Positions 37,271-46,444 of a stretch of DNA of 64,000 bases are shown piece by piece. The stretch is from Hyphomonas sp. (GTDB lineage: Bacteria; Pseudomonadota; Alphaproteobacteria; Caulobacterales; Hyphomonadaceae). The notes below the pieces were generated by a model. That model was not told the DNA's origin and searched no databases. It worked only from the letters and a program-made list of their open reading frames with translations. Position 1 is the stretch's first letter. Each line of letters opens with the position of its first letter. The DNA lies in contig WGNP01000013.1 in assembly GCA_016124495.1 (NCBI GenBank), positions 1 through 64,000 on the forward strand, written 5' to 3'. A program made the position numbers and the translations under genes.

Positions 37271-38155
37271 CTAGCGGCAGAGCACGTCCGAGAGCACACT
37301 CCCCGGCGCTTTATAGACAGCTTCCGCGAAGCCCTGGTCCTGGCAGAAGCGCGTGGCGGCGCCGTCGTGGTTTGAGATCCGGGCGCCGCGGCGGGTTGGC
37401 GACGGGTAGAACATCGTCTGTTCTCCGCGCACGCCCCCGGCCCCGCCACCAACGCCCCCGGGCGGATAGACCGGATCAACCGGCCGGCGCCACGGGCCTT
37501 CCCGGCGCACATCATAGCGGCGGAAGGACGATATCTTGTCGTTCAGGTAGATGTCGCCGAGATTATCCAGCGAGGCATCGATGAACTCGCACGTCCCGCG
37601 ATAGTCGGCATGTTCGCAGACGAGCCAGGCGCCCCGGTTGACCAGAACCGAGCTGGCCGTGTCGTTGAACCGGTACTGGTTGAGCGTCGCCTCGCCTTCG
37701 TCAAAACCGAGGAACGGGCCGCGAAAGTCACCGTTCGCGAAGAACGCAATATCATAGCTCATCGGACCCTTGTCGTATGCCGTTGCCTGCGCCGAGGAGA
37801 TGTTGGCCGAGAGGTTGATGTCACCGAGATTGCGCACCGTGCGGTCAACATACTCGCAGCGCCCGCGCAGATTCGAGTCCGAACACAGCAGCCACACCCC
37901 GCCCTTGACCTCGACGCTGCGGGCCTTGTCGTTGAAGCGGATGGTGTTGAAGTTCAGCGTGTCGCCGGTCAGCTCGACAGACGTGCCGCGCAGGCCGGTG
38001 TCGGAATAAAGCACGATCGCAGCGGGACCTGCTGGAGGCGGCGGGCGGCGGCGCCCCTCCTCATCGTCGTCTTTCTGCGCGTCGGCACCGGGGACTGCCG
38101 CAAGGATCAGCAGGGCAATGGCGAGGACAGACTGCGAGAAGAGATCGCGGGGCAT
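37271..38155 (-). CDS. Secreted protein with two beta/gamma-crystallin-like domains
   Basis: AIVLYSDTGLRGTSVELTGD...RFNDKARSVEVKGGVWLLCSDSNLRGRCEYVDRTVRNLGDI and DIAFFANGDFRGPFLGF...RFNDTASSVLVNRGAWLVCEHADYRGTCEFIDASLDNLGDI. Confidence 0.85.
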   Translation of the reverse strand: MPRDLFSQSVLAIALLILAAVPGADAQKDDDEEGRRRPPPPAGPAAIVLYSDTGLRGTSVELTGDTLNFNTIRFNDKARSVEVKGGVWLLCSDSNLRGRCEYVDRTVRNLGDINLSANISSAQATAYDKGPMSYDIAFFANGDFRGPFLGFDEGEATLNQYRFNDTASSVLVNRGAWLVCEHADYRGTCEFIDASLDNLGDIYLNDKISSFRRYDVRREGPWRRPVDPVYPPGGVGGGAGGVRGEQTMFYPSPTRRGARISNHDGAATRFCQDQGFAEAVYKAPGSVLSDVLCR

Positions 38156-38305
38156 CGGAAAGTCTCCAGGTTGTGGAGAGATTTCTGCCGCGCTGCATCT
38201 GAACGGCTCATGCCGGCGCCGTTGGCCAGCATTCATCTGCACGCCAACAAAAACAGCCAGCACCCCTTCCGGAACGCTGGCTGCCTGTCGGCCTTGAGGG
38301 CAGGA

Positions 38306-38698
38306 TTACTCGGCTTCAGCCGGCTCGGCAGCGGCAGCGGCCTTAGCGGCGGCCTTGCCGGCGCGCTCCTTGGCGCGTTCCTGGGCTTTCTTGCCGGGCT
38401 CGCCCTTGTTCGGGTTGTTGCCGTTGGTCCAGACAGCGACCGGTTTGCCGTCGACTTCGACTTTCGAGAGGAAGCGCAAAACGCGGTCGGTCGGTTGGGC
38501 GCCTTTTTTGATCCAGTCGGCGGCCTTGACGGCGTCAACTTTCACGCGCTCGGCGGAATCCTTGCCGAGGCGCGGATCATAGGTACCGATCTTTTCGATG
38601 AAGCGGCCGTCACGCGGGGCGCGCGCGTCGGCAACGACGATCGAATAGAAGGGGCGTTTCTTGGACCCGCCGCGGGCGAGCCTGATTTTGAGGGCCAT
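38306..38698 (-). CDS. rpsP: 30S ribosomal protein S16
   Basis: [42 protein letters not shown]. Confidence 0.97.
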   Translation of the reverse strand: MALKIRLARGGSKKRPFYSIVVADARAPRDGRFIEKIGTYDPRLGKDSAERVKVDAVKAADWIKKGAQPTDRVLRFLSKVEVDGKPVAVWTNGNNPNKGEPGKKAQERAKERAGKAAAKAAAAAEPAEAE

Positions 38699-38736
38699 GG
38701 GTGTCTCCTGTGTAGTGGCGTCTCTGGGGTTCTTGT

Positions 38737-39048
38737 CTATTCGGCCTCATGGCCGCGTATCTGCTCATGATGGCGGATTACTTCCGCCACGATGAAAGTC
38801 AGGAATTTCTCGGCAAAGGCCGGGTCGAGACCGGATTCGTGGGCCAGCCGGCGCAGGCGCTGGATCTGCTCGCTCTCGCGCGATTTGTCCGCAGGCGGCA
38901 TGTTGTGCAGCGCCTTCAGCTTACCGACCTGCTGGGTCAGCTTGAAGCGTTCGGCCAGCGTGTGGACGAGGATCGAGTCCATATTGTCGATAGACGCACG
39001 CAGCTGGTTCAGCTGGAACAGGGCGAGGGTCTGATCAGGGCTGTTCAT
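38737..39048 (-). CDS. Chorismate mutase
   Basis: [34 protein letters not shown]; 4-bp overlap with ffh stop. Confidence 0.9.
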   Translation of the reverse strand: MNSPDQTLALFQLNQLRASIDNMDSILVHTLAERFKLTQQVGKLKALHNMPPADKSRESEQIQRLRRLAHESGLDPAFAEKFLTFIVAEVIRHHEQIRGHEAE

Positions 39049-40538
39049 TTCTTCTTACTCCCGGGAAGGCCGGGCAGCGTGCCGCCGCCAAGGCCAGGTA
39101 ATCCGCCTGCGGGGGGTCCGCCCAAACCGGGCAGTCCGCCCGGTATGCCACCACCGCCCATGCCGCCTATCTTGGCTAGGTCAGAGGGCTTGAGGCCCGC
39201 AGCCTGAGCAGCGCCGAGCATGTTCTTCATGCCACCCTTGGTGCGCATCTGTTTCATCATCGTGGCCATCTGCTGATGCATCTTCATCAGCTTGTTAACA
39301 TCAGAGACATCGACACCGGCTCCGGCGGCAATCCGCTTGCGGCGCGAGGCGTTCAGCAGCGCCGGCTTTCGCCGCTCGGCGCGTGTCATCGACAGGATGA
39401 TCGCTTCCTGGCGCTTCAGCACGCGGTCGTCGATGCCCGCCAACGCTTCCTTGGCTTTACGCACGCCGGGCATCATGCCCATGATGCCGCTCATGCCGCC
39501 CATGCGCTGCATCTGGCGGAGCTGCTCGGCGAGATCTTCGAGATCGAATTCGCCTTTCTTGAGCTTAGCGGCCATCCGCTCGGCTTTTTCGGCGTCCATC
39601 TGCTCGGACGCTTTTTCGACGAGACTGACGATGTCGCCCTGCCCGAGGATGCGGCCAGCAACGCGCTTGGCATCGAACGTGTCGAGACCATCGAGCTTCT
39701 CGCCGACGCCGAGGAACTTGATCGGCAGGCCGGTGACGGCCCGCATGGAAAGCGCCGCGCCGCCGCGTCCGTCGCCATCCATCCGTGTCAGGACGAGTCC
39801 GGTAAGCGGCAGGCGCTCATGGAAGCGGCGGGCTGTCTCGACCGCGTCCTGACCCGTCAGCGCATCGGCGACCAGCAGCACTTCCGACGGATTGGCGATG
39901 GCGGCGATTTCGGCCGCTTCGCTCATCATCTGCTCGTCGATCGATGTGCGCCCGGCGGTGTCGAGGAAGAGGACGTCATAGCCGCCGATCTTGGCAGCCT
40001 GCATTGCGCGGCGCGCAATGTCGGCGGGCAGCTGGCCCGGAATGATCGGCAGGGAGGTGACCAGAGGTCCGACCTGCTGCGCGAGGACCGCGAGCTGTTC
40101 CATCGCGGCGGGGCGGCGCACGTCGAGCGAGGCGAGCAGGATACGCTTCTTGCCGCGGTCGGCGAGGCGTTTGGCGATCTTGCCGGTGGTGGTGGTTTTG
40201 CCCGAGCCCTGAAGGCCGGCCATCATCACGACGGCCGGGGGCACGTCCACGCGAAGGTGCGATTCTTCTTCGTTGGCGCCCAGCATCTCGACGAGAGCGT
40301 CATAAACGATTTTGATAACCTGCTGGCCGGGGCGGACCGAGCGGATGACTTCTTCGCCGACAGCGCGCACGCGCACCTTGTCGATGAAGTCCTTGACCAC
40401 CGGCAGCGCGACGTCCGCTTCGAGCAGCGCGACGCGGATTTCGCGCAGGGCCTCGCCGACATCCTTTTCGGAGAGTGCGCCGCGCCCGGTCAGGCCGTCA
40501 AAGATACTGCCAAGGCGTTCGCTCAGGGCGTCGAACAT
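39045..40538 (-). CDS. ffh: Signal recognition particle protein Ffh
   Basis: MMAGLQGSGKTTTTGKIAKRL, DTAGRTSIDEQMM, C-terminal Met/Gly-rich M domain. Confidence 0.98.
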   Translation of the reverse strand: MFDALSERLGSIFDGLTGRGALSEKDVGEALREIRVALLEADVALPVVKDFIDKVRVRAVGEEVIRSVRPGQQVIKIVYDALVEMLGANEEESHLRVDVPPAVVMMAGLQGSGKTTTTGKIAKRLADRGKKRILLASLDVRRPAAMEQLAVLAQQVGPLVTSLPIIPGQLPADIARRAMQAAKIGGYDVLFLDTAGRTSIDEQMMSEAAEIAAIANPSEVLLVADALTGQDAVETARRFHERLPLTGLVLTRMDGDGRGGAALSMRAVTGLPIKFLGVGEKLDGLDTFDAKRVAGRILGQGDIVSLVEKASEQMDAEKAERMAAKLKKGEFDLEDLAEQLRQMQRMGGMSGIMGMMPGVRKAKEALAGIDDRVLKRQEAIILSMTRAERRKPALLNASRRKRIAAGAGVDVSDVNKLMKMHQQMATMMKQMRTKGGMKNMLGAAQAAGLKPSDLAKIGGMGGGGIPGGLPGLGGPPAGGLPGLGGGTLPGLPGSKKK

Positions 40539-40562
40539 CGCTTTCGTCTCCTCACATCGCGC

Positions 40563-40606
40563 AAAACCAAAAAGCCCCGCTGAGCGAAAGTTCGCCGGGC
40601 GGGGGG
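40563..40606 (-). terminator. Terminator-like hairpin in ffh 5' leader
   Basis: Minus strand CCCCGCccgGCGAActTTCGCtcaGCGGGGCTTTTTGGTTTT, U-tract ends ~25 nt before ffh ATG. Confidence 0.6.
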
Positions 40607-40685
40607 CCCCGCTGGCCTCCGGTCCTTATACAAGGACGTGTGCCGGTCAGGGCGCGCTGATCAGGGTGCGCGAGATGTGCGGTGC

Positions 40686-40713
40686 GTAAAGCACGGGGCT
40701 TTCCACAGGTCAA
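40686..40713 (-). promoter_or_regulatory. Candidate sigma70-like promoter for ffh
   Basis: Minus strand TTGACC-N16-CTTTAC. Confidence 0.4.
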
Positions 40714-40784
40714 GCAAGGTGCAGCGCCTCAACCCGCGCCTGCAGGGGCGCGATAGCGACCTCCCCGTTCGAGCGGTTCTAAGG

Positions 40785-41387
40785 CTAGCCGCCATCAGGC
40801 GGCGACCTCTCAAGGCTGATCGATCTCACGCTCAAAGCAAAATCGCCATCGACACTGTCGGCAATGATGAAGCCCAGCTCATTAACCTCCAAGGGCGAGA
40901 TCTCGCTGGCGGGGACGATGCGGCCGAAAACGCTTGGGACGAAATCGCTGAGGGCTACGCGAACACTCGACCACTCCCCCTCCGGGCTCATCGGGATAGC
41001 TGCCTGATACGAAACGTACCGACCTCCAAAACGGGCGTTTGTGCGCGCAATCAGCTGATAGGCGCGGCCATCAGATTTTATCGAAAGAACAAAGGCCCGC
41101 GCACCTTCCAGCGCCCCGGGCTCCATTTCGCGACGAACCGAAGAGAACCCACCGCCCTTTGTATTGATCGACCCCGTGAAGACCAGTCGGCCTTCCTCGA
41201 CTACGCTGCCGCCCAGAGAGCGCCCACCCATGACGTCGTCATTGACGGTTCGCCAGGCCCGCGCCTCCGCCGGCGATTCAAAAGAAATAAGCGGTGCGAC
41301 GGATGTTTCCTGTGGTGTGGCAAAGCTGGCCATTGCTGAACCAGCATAAATCAACGCAGTGACCAAAGTGATGATCCGGATACCCAT
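40785..41387 (-). CDS. CIA30-family protein
   Basis: WRTVNDDVMGGRSLGGSVVEEGRLVFTGSINTKGGGFSSVR. Confidence 0.9.
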   Translation of the reverse strand: MGIRIITLVTALIYAGSAMASFATPQETSVAPLISFESPAEARAWRTVNDDVMGGRSLGGSVVEEGRLVFTGSINTKGGGFSSVRREMEPGALEGARAFVLSIKSDGRAYQLIARTNARFGGRYVSYQAAIPMSPEGEWSSVRVALSDFVPSVFGRIVPASEISPLEVNELGFIIADSVDGDFALSVRSISLERSPPDGG

Positions 41388-41479
41388 GTCAAGAAGTACG
41401 CTTGCCGATTGGCAATGGATCGAAGCGGCCGCCTTTCGCCCATTCTACGCAGAAGGCTGCCCCAGGCTGCCAATGCGCC

Positions 41480-41620
41480 GATTGTGTCGAAAAAGTCCCA
41501 AAAGCCTTGAAAATCGGCACTTCCGTCCGTGTGCGGAAGAGAATTGTCCGTGTAATCATTTGGTTTTATTGTTCCAAGTTCGCAATGACGTTGTAAACTT
41601 CGACTTTTTCAACACAATCC
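41480..41620. repeat. ~141-bp segment bounded by 18-bp inverted repeats (MITE candidate)
   Basis: GATTGTGTCGAAAAAGTC ... GACTTTTTCAACACAATC, one mismatch between arms, noncoding AT-richer interior. Confidence 0.5.
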
Positions 41621-41644
41621 GCCGAGATCAGACATTGCGTGGTT

Positions 41645-42160
41645 TTACCCGAAATAGAAGTAGCCGGCCACGTTCGCGCGGGGCGCGATAATCAGCAACC
41701 CTTCGCCGTGATTGAATGTGGTGTAGAAGGCGTTACCTTCGTCAAAATCCGAGACAGCTTTCAGCGACGCCGGGTTATCGAGATCGGCGCGGTCGCCACA
41801 GCCGGCCATCGGCCAAGCGTAGACAGGCGCGCCGGTCGAATCGACGGCGTTGATGCCGTCCGGTTTTTCCAGAGGTGATTTCGCCCAAGGCTGAAGCGTC
41901 GTGGTGTTCCGGCCCACGACCAGACCGTCGAAATAAGCAAGGCCGCGCTTCTCGATCTCGGCGGCCGCCCCCGGCCTCAGTTCGACAAAAGCAACAACGA
42001 TGCCCTCGCGCAAGCCGCCGCTCTGGCACGAACCAATCACCCGGCCAAGCGGCAGCTCCTCGGGGAACGGCTCACGCTCCCAACCGGCTGGAAGTGAGCA
42101 GCCAGCGAGCAACAAGCAGAGCGAAAAGACCGAAACAGAAGAGTAACTGAGCCGGGCCAT
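41645..42160 (-). CDS. Hypothetical lipoprotein
   Basis: MARLSYSSVSVFSLCLLLAGCSLPAGWERE lipobox LAGC. Confidence 0.75.
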   Translation of the reverse strand: MARLSYSSVSVFSLCLLLAGCSLPAGWEREPFPEELPLGRVIGSCQSGGLREGIVVAFVELRPGAAAEIEKRGLAYFDGLVVGRNTTTLQPWAKSPLEKPDGINAVDSTGAPVYAWPMAGCGDRADLDNPASLKAVSDFDEGNAFYTTFNHGEGLLIIAPRANVAGYFYFG

Positions 42161-42253
42161 GCTCCCCATCCAGCCATCCAAAGAGTCAGAACTGCATTCA
42201 TCGGTCATCGCCAGGAAAGGGCCAAAAGACGCCCCCTGATCGAGCCCCAGCCC

Positions 42254-44419
42254 CTATTCCTTCGCCTTCGGAAACAGCTGCCGCGCCAGATAGGTGAACT
42301 CCAGCGCCGAACGTTTGGCCCTGGCCGTCTGGTCGGCTGCCGCCGCGTGGCCGCCATCCATGTTCTCGAAGTAATAGAACGGCAGGCCCGCTTCCTCGAA
42401 GCGTTTCGCCATCTTGCGGGCATGGCCCGGATGTACCCGGTCGTCCTTCGTGGAGGTTACGAAGAAGGGCGCCGGGTAAGGCTTCGAGGCATCGAAGTTC
42501 TGGTAGGGCGAGATTGTCTCGAGAAAGGCGCGCTCTTCCGGCACGTCCGGCGAGCCGTACTCGCCGACCCAGGACGCGCCCGCCAGCAGAAGGTGGTAGC
42601 GCAGCATATCAAGCAGCGGCACCTGCACCACGACCGCGTTCCAGAGGTCCGGCCGCTGGTTAAGCATCACGCCCATCAACAGGCCGCCATTCGAGCCGCC
42701 CTGGATGCCGAGATGTTCCGGCGAGGTGATCTTCTTCGCGATCAGGTCTTTGCCGACCGCAATGAAGTCATCATAGATGCGCTGGCGATTAAGCTTCAGT
42801 CCCGCCTGGTGCCAGTTGGGGCCGAACTCGCCGCCGCCGCGGATGTTGGCGAGCACATAGGCCCCGCCCTGCTCCAGCCAGTTGCGCCCCATCACCGGGC
42901 TGTAGCCCGGCTTCATCGACACCTGGAAACCGCCATAGCCGTAGAGCAGGGTCGGCGTCTTGCCGTCCAGCTTGATGTCTTCGCGGAGCACTATGAAGTA
43001 TGGCACCTTCGTGCCATCCTTTGACGTCGCAAAGAACTGCTCGACCTTCAGGCCTGCCGTATCGAACTTCGCCGGCAGGCTCTTCAGCGTGGTCACCGCG
43101 CCAGTCTCGATTTCATAGTTCAGCAGCGAGTCCGGCGTCAGGAAATCCTGATAGCTGAGGAATACTGTGCTCTCGTTGCGGTCCGCAAAGGCGATGCCAA
43201 CCTGCCCCGTGCCCGGCAGTTCCACCGGCGTCGTCGTCCATCCGCCTGCGGACGGCTCCAGCCGCAGCACCCTGCCGATCACATTGTCACTGATCGCCAG
43301 CAGCGCCGCGCCCTTGGCGACTGCCACCCCATCGACAGCCTGCGTCTCGCTCGGCCGGAAGACAAGGCTGACCGGCGGCAGCTGGCGGGTCGTCAGGAAT
43401 TTTTCGAGCTCGAACGCGACGAGGTCGCCGGCCTTGAACGCGGTCTGCCCTTCGGGCGCCCAGTCCTGCTGCAGCGAGAAGAGGAACTGGCCTTTATAGA
43501 CGCCGTTGATCGACACCATCGGCGGGATCGGCCATTGCACCGGCGCGCTCTCGCCTTCCGGGAACCAGAAATAGTTGGACGTGAAGAAGGTCTCCGCCTG
43601 CACCGCGCCTTCGAGGATTCGGCCGTCTTCCAGCTCCATCGTCATCGGCCAGACGCCGACATCGGTCTCCTTGCCACGGATCAGTTCCGGCGCCGCCTCC
43701 AGCGCCGTGCCGCGGGCCCAGCGCTTGACAATAAACGGATAGCCCGACTCCGTCAGTGTGCCTTCGCCCCAGTTGGTCGCGACCAGCAGCGTATCGCGTC
43801 CCGCCCAGGAGAGGCCCTGCTTGGCTTCCGGCGTGACGAAGCCCCCGTCCACGAACGTTTTGCCCTCAAGGTCGAACTCGCGGTTGATCACCGCGTCCTT
43901 GCCGCCGTCCGACAGCGACACGAGACAGCTATACTTGCCGCCCGCCTTCGGCCGGAAACAGTCGGCGCCCTTGTAGACCCAGTTCTTGCCCTCGTCGGCG
44001 GCCAGCTTGTCGAAATCGATGATCGTCTCCCATACCGGCGCCTCGGTCGCATAGCTCGCCAGCGGCGTACGTCGCCAAAGGCCGCGTACGTTGACCGAAT
44101 CCTGCCAGAAATTGTAGACGACGCCGTCCCGCACCGCGCCGTAGGCAATCCGCTCACTCGAATTCAGCACCTCCAGCGCCGCCGCCTCATACCCCGCATA
44201 GCGCGGATCGGATTCCAGCTCGGCCAGCGTGCGCGTGTTCTGCGCGGTCACCCAGGCCAGCGCCTCGGCGCCCTCGACCTCTTCGAGCCAGAGATGCGAC
44301 GCGGCATCGAAAGGCGCAGTCTGGACTCTGGTCTCGGCGGTCACGTTGGTCTCCGGGGTGGGGGCGGTGGCGCAGGCAGCAAGCGCGGCTGCACCGATCA
44401 GGGCAGTGAGGATACGCAT
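42254..44419 (-). CDS. Prolyl oligopeptidase-family serine peptidase (lipoprotein-type signal)
   Basis: LWLEEVEGAEALAWV...LYGYGGFQVSMKPGYSP...GIQGGSNGGLLMG...DDRVHPGHARKMA. Confidence 0.95.
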   Translation of the reverse strand: MRILTALIGAAALAACATAPTPETNVTAETRVQTAPFDAASHLWLEEVEGAEALAWVTAQNTRTLAELESDPRYAGYEAAALEVLNSSERIAYGAVRDGVVYNFWQDSVNVRGLWRRTPLASYATEAPVWETIIDFDKLAADEGKNWVYKGADCFRPKAGGKYSCLVSLSDGGKDAVINREFDLEGKTFVDGGFVTPEAKQGLSWAGRDTLLVATNWGEGTLTESGYPFIVKRWARGTALEAAPELIRGKETDVGVWPMTMELEDGRILEGAVQAETFFTSNYFWFPEGESAPVQWPIPPMVSINGVYKGQFLFSLQQDWAPEGQTAFKAGDLVAFELEKFLTTRQLPPVSLVFRPSETQAVDGVAVAKGAALLAISDNVIGRVLRLEPSAGGWTTTPVELPGTGQVGIAFADRNESTVFLSYQDFLTPDSLLNYEIETGAVTTLKSLPAKFDTAGLKVEQFFATSKDGTKVPYFIVLREDIKLDGKTPTLLYGYGGFQVSMKPGYSPVMGRNWLEQGGAYVLANIRGGGEFGPNWHQAGLKLNRQRIYDDFIAVGKDLIAKKITSPEHLGIQGGSNGGLLMGVMLNQRPDLWNAVVVQVPLLDMLRYHLLLAGASWVGEYGSPDVPEERAFLETISPYQNFDASKPYPAPFFVTSTKDDRVHPGHARKMAKRFEEAGLPFYYFENMDGGHAAAADQTARAKRSALEFTYLARQLFPKAKE

Positions 44420-44525
44420 GGAAGTTCCTGTCATAAGGCTCGAGGACTCCACCTATGGCAGGAGGCTTCGAGCGCAAGAGGCGTAGGCGGCTTGATAGCC
44501 AAACCGGCGCACCTTGCAAACCGGA

Positions 44526-45107
44526 TCAGGACACCCGGTCGATAGTGATCCGCTCGATGAGGAGTCCGCGCAGCTTTTCCGGCACGACCGGGCGCACCGC
44601 GAAATAGTCGACGCCCTGTTCGCCCGTCGCCACCGGCACATCATATTCGAAGGCAAAATCCGTGAAGCCCGGCCGCAGCGCAAACTGCCGCCAGCCCGAC
44701 TCGCCGACCCGTCCGGCCGAATAGTTCGCCTGCATCTCCATCGCGCCCCGGTCATCGGCCGGGCGCGCGCGTACCGTGACGCGGATCCTGCGTCCCGAGA
44801 ACTGCACTTCCAGGTCCGGCGCCAGCCGGAAATGCGGCCCGAGTTCCGGCGCAGCCGCCAGCGCCAGCGCCTCGGCCTCGATCTGCAGAATGTAGCCGGA
44901 CTCCGGCGTGCGCAGCAGTTTCGTGCGCGCGTCGCCGCCGGCGATCACCTTGTTGAGATACCGGCCCTCGATGACGATCCGGTCATAATTGACCCCGTCG
45001 CCCGCCACCGCGCCCGTCGGCAGGCGTCCGATACCTGGCTGCAGGGCCAGAAACACCATCAAGATGGCGAGCAGGCCCGCCAGGGGAAAGAAGATCCGGT
45101 CGCGCAT
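44526..45107 (-). CDS. Hypothetical membrane-anchored protein
   Basis: MRDRIFFPLAGLLAILMVFLALQPGIG... single N-terminal TM. Confidence 0.7.
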   Translation of the reverse strand: MRDRIFFPLAGLLAILMVFLALQPGIGRLPTGAVAGDGVNYDRIVIEGRYLNKVIAGGDARTKLLRTPESGYILQIEAEALALAAAPELGPHFRLAPDLEVQFSGRRIRVTVRARPADDRGAMEMQANYSAGRVGESGWRQFALRPGFTDFAFEYDVPVATGEQGVDYFAVRPVVPEKLRGLLIERITIDRVS

Positions 45108-45238
45108 GCCTGCCCTTCTGTAGTCCGCAGCCTTCATAGGCGCCCCGGCTGGCCAAGCCGGGAGGCTCCTGTTAGCAGTTCCGCAGGCGGATTGGCGAGC
45201 CATTTGCACTGCGCAGCTGAAACCCGGGAGGCAGGCAC

Positions 45239-46384
45239 ATGATGACGACCAGCGCCCTGCGCCGCCGGGCCAAGGAAGCCCGGCTCTGGCTGTTCGAAAG
45301 CTGTTTTCCGTTATGGGCCGAACACGGGCTGACGGATGCGGGGCTGTTTCCCGAAGTCCTGTCGCTGCAGCATGACGAAGTCGCCCGCGACGTCACCCGG
45401 GTCCGGCTGCAGGCGCGCCAGACCTACCTGTTCGCCGAAGCCTGGCGGATGGGCTGGCGGCGCGATACTGCCGCCCGTCTCGTCCAGTCCGGCGTCTCCA
45501 TACTCACCGGCCCCGCCCTCGCCGCCAGCGGCCTTCCGGGAAAAACCCTTCACGCCGATGGGCGCGGCCTCGCCGACGCCTCGGCAGACCTTTACGACAC
45601 GGCCTTCGTCCTGTTCGCCCTCGCCGAAGCGGCCAACGGGCCAGGCCCGGCCGGCGAGGCGCTGGCGAGCGCCAACGCGGTTCTCGGCGCGCTCGACCGT
45701 CTCGCGCGGGACACCGCACATGGCGGCTATGCCGAGGCACTGCCCGCACCGGCCGTGCGCCTTCAGAATCCGCACATGCACCTGCTGGAAGCCTGTCTCT
45801 CCCTGTATCGGGCCGAGCGCAGAGCAGACCATCTCGCCCGCGCCTCGGAGATCATCCAGCTGTTCGATACCCGCTTTACCGCCGGCGAAGGCGGGTTGCT
45901 GGGCGAGAAGTTTGCGCGCGACTGGTCAGCGCGGCCCGGCGAGGCGGCAGACATCGTTGAGCCCGGCCACCAGTTCGAATGGGTCTGGCTCCTAAACGCC
46001 TGGTCGCGCCTTGCCAACAAGCCGCTGCCGGATGCGGCCGCGCGCCTTTATGGCTTCGGCCTGTCCACCCTCGATGAGGCGGGTCGGGCCTGCCAGGAAG
46101 TTACCCGTCACGGCGCCGCGCACGACGCCTCGCGCCGCACCTGGCCGCAGACCGAAGCGCTGAAAGCGCATCTGGCAATGTACGGGCAACGCGGCGATGA
46201 CCGGTTCGCCGCCGCCGCGTGCCGCAGCTTCGATGTGCTGATGGACGAGTTCCTGACTGAAGATGGCGGCTGGATCGATCACTTCGCCGCCGATGGCAGC
46301 GTTCTTGCGAAGGACATGCCAGCCTCCACCGGCTATCATGTCGTGCTCGCCTTCGCCGAGCTGATCCGCGTCATGGACGCTTGA
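45239..46384 (+). CDS. AGE-family epimerase/isomerase
   Basis: ARQTYLFAEAWRMGW...YDTAFVLFALAEA...NPHMHLLEACLSLY...EPGHQFEWVWLL. Confidence 0.92.
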   Translation: MMTTSALRRRAKEARLWLFESCFPLWAEHGLTDAGLFPEVLSLQHDEVARDVTRVRLQARQTYLFAEAWRMGWRRDTAARLVQSGVSILTGPALAASGLPGKTLHADGRGLADASADLYDTAFVLFALAEAANGPGPAGEALASANAVLGALDRLARDTAHGGYAEALPAPAVRLQNPHMHLLEACLSLYRAERRADHLARASEIIQLFDTRFTAGEGGLLGEKFARDWSARPGEAADIVEPGHQFEWVWLLNAWSRLANKPLPDAAARLYGFGLSTLDEAGRACQEVTRHGAAHDASRRTWPQTEALKAHLAMYGQRGDDRFAAAACRSFDVLMDEFLTEDGGWIDHFAADGSVLAKDMPASTGYHVVLAFAELIRVMDA

Positions 46385-46444
46385 AATTCTAAAGGGTTAC
46401 GACGCATAACGCGCCGGATCGCCCGCCCCACTGTCAGGACAAGC

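Noticed and set aside
39276-40583. 435-aa plus-strand ORF
   Set aside because: Antisense to ffh.
40607-40784. Possible 4.5S/SRP RNA gene next to ffh
   Set aside because: I could not find the conserved GGTCAGG...CCGGAAGGAAGCAGCC core on either strand.
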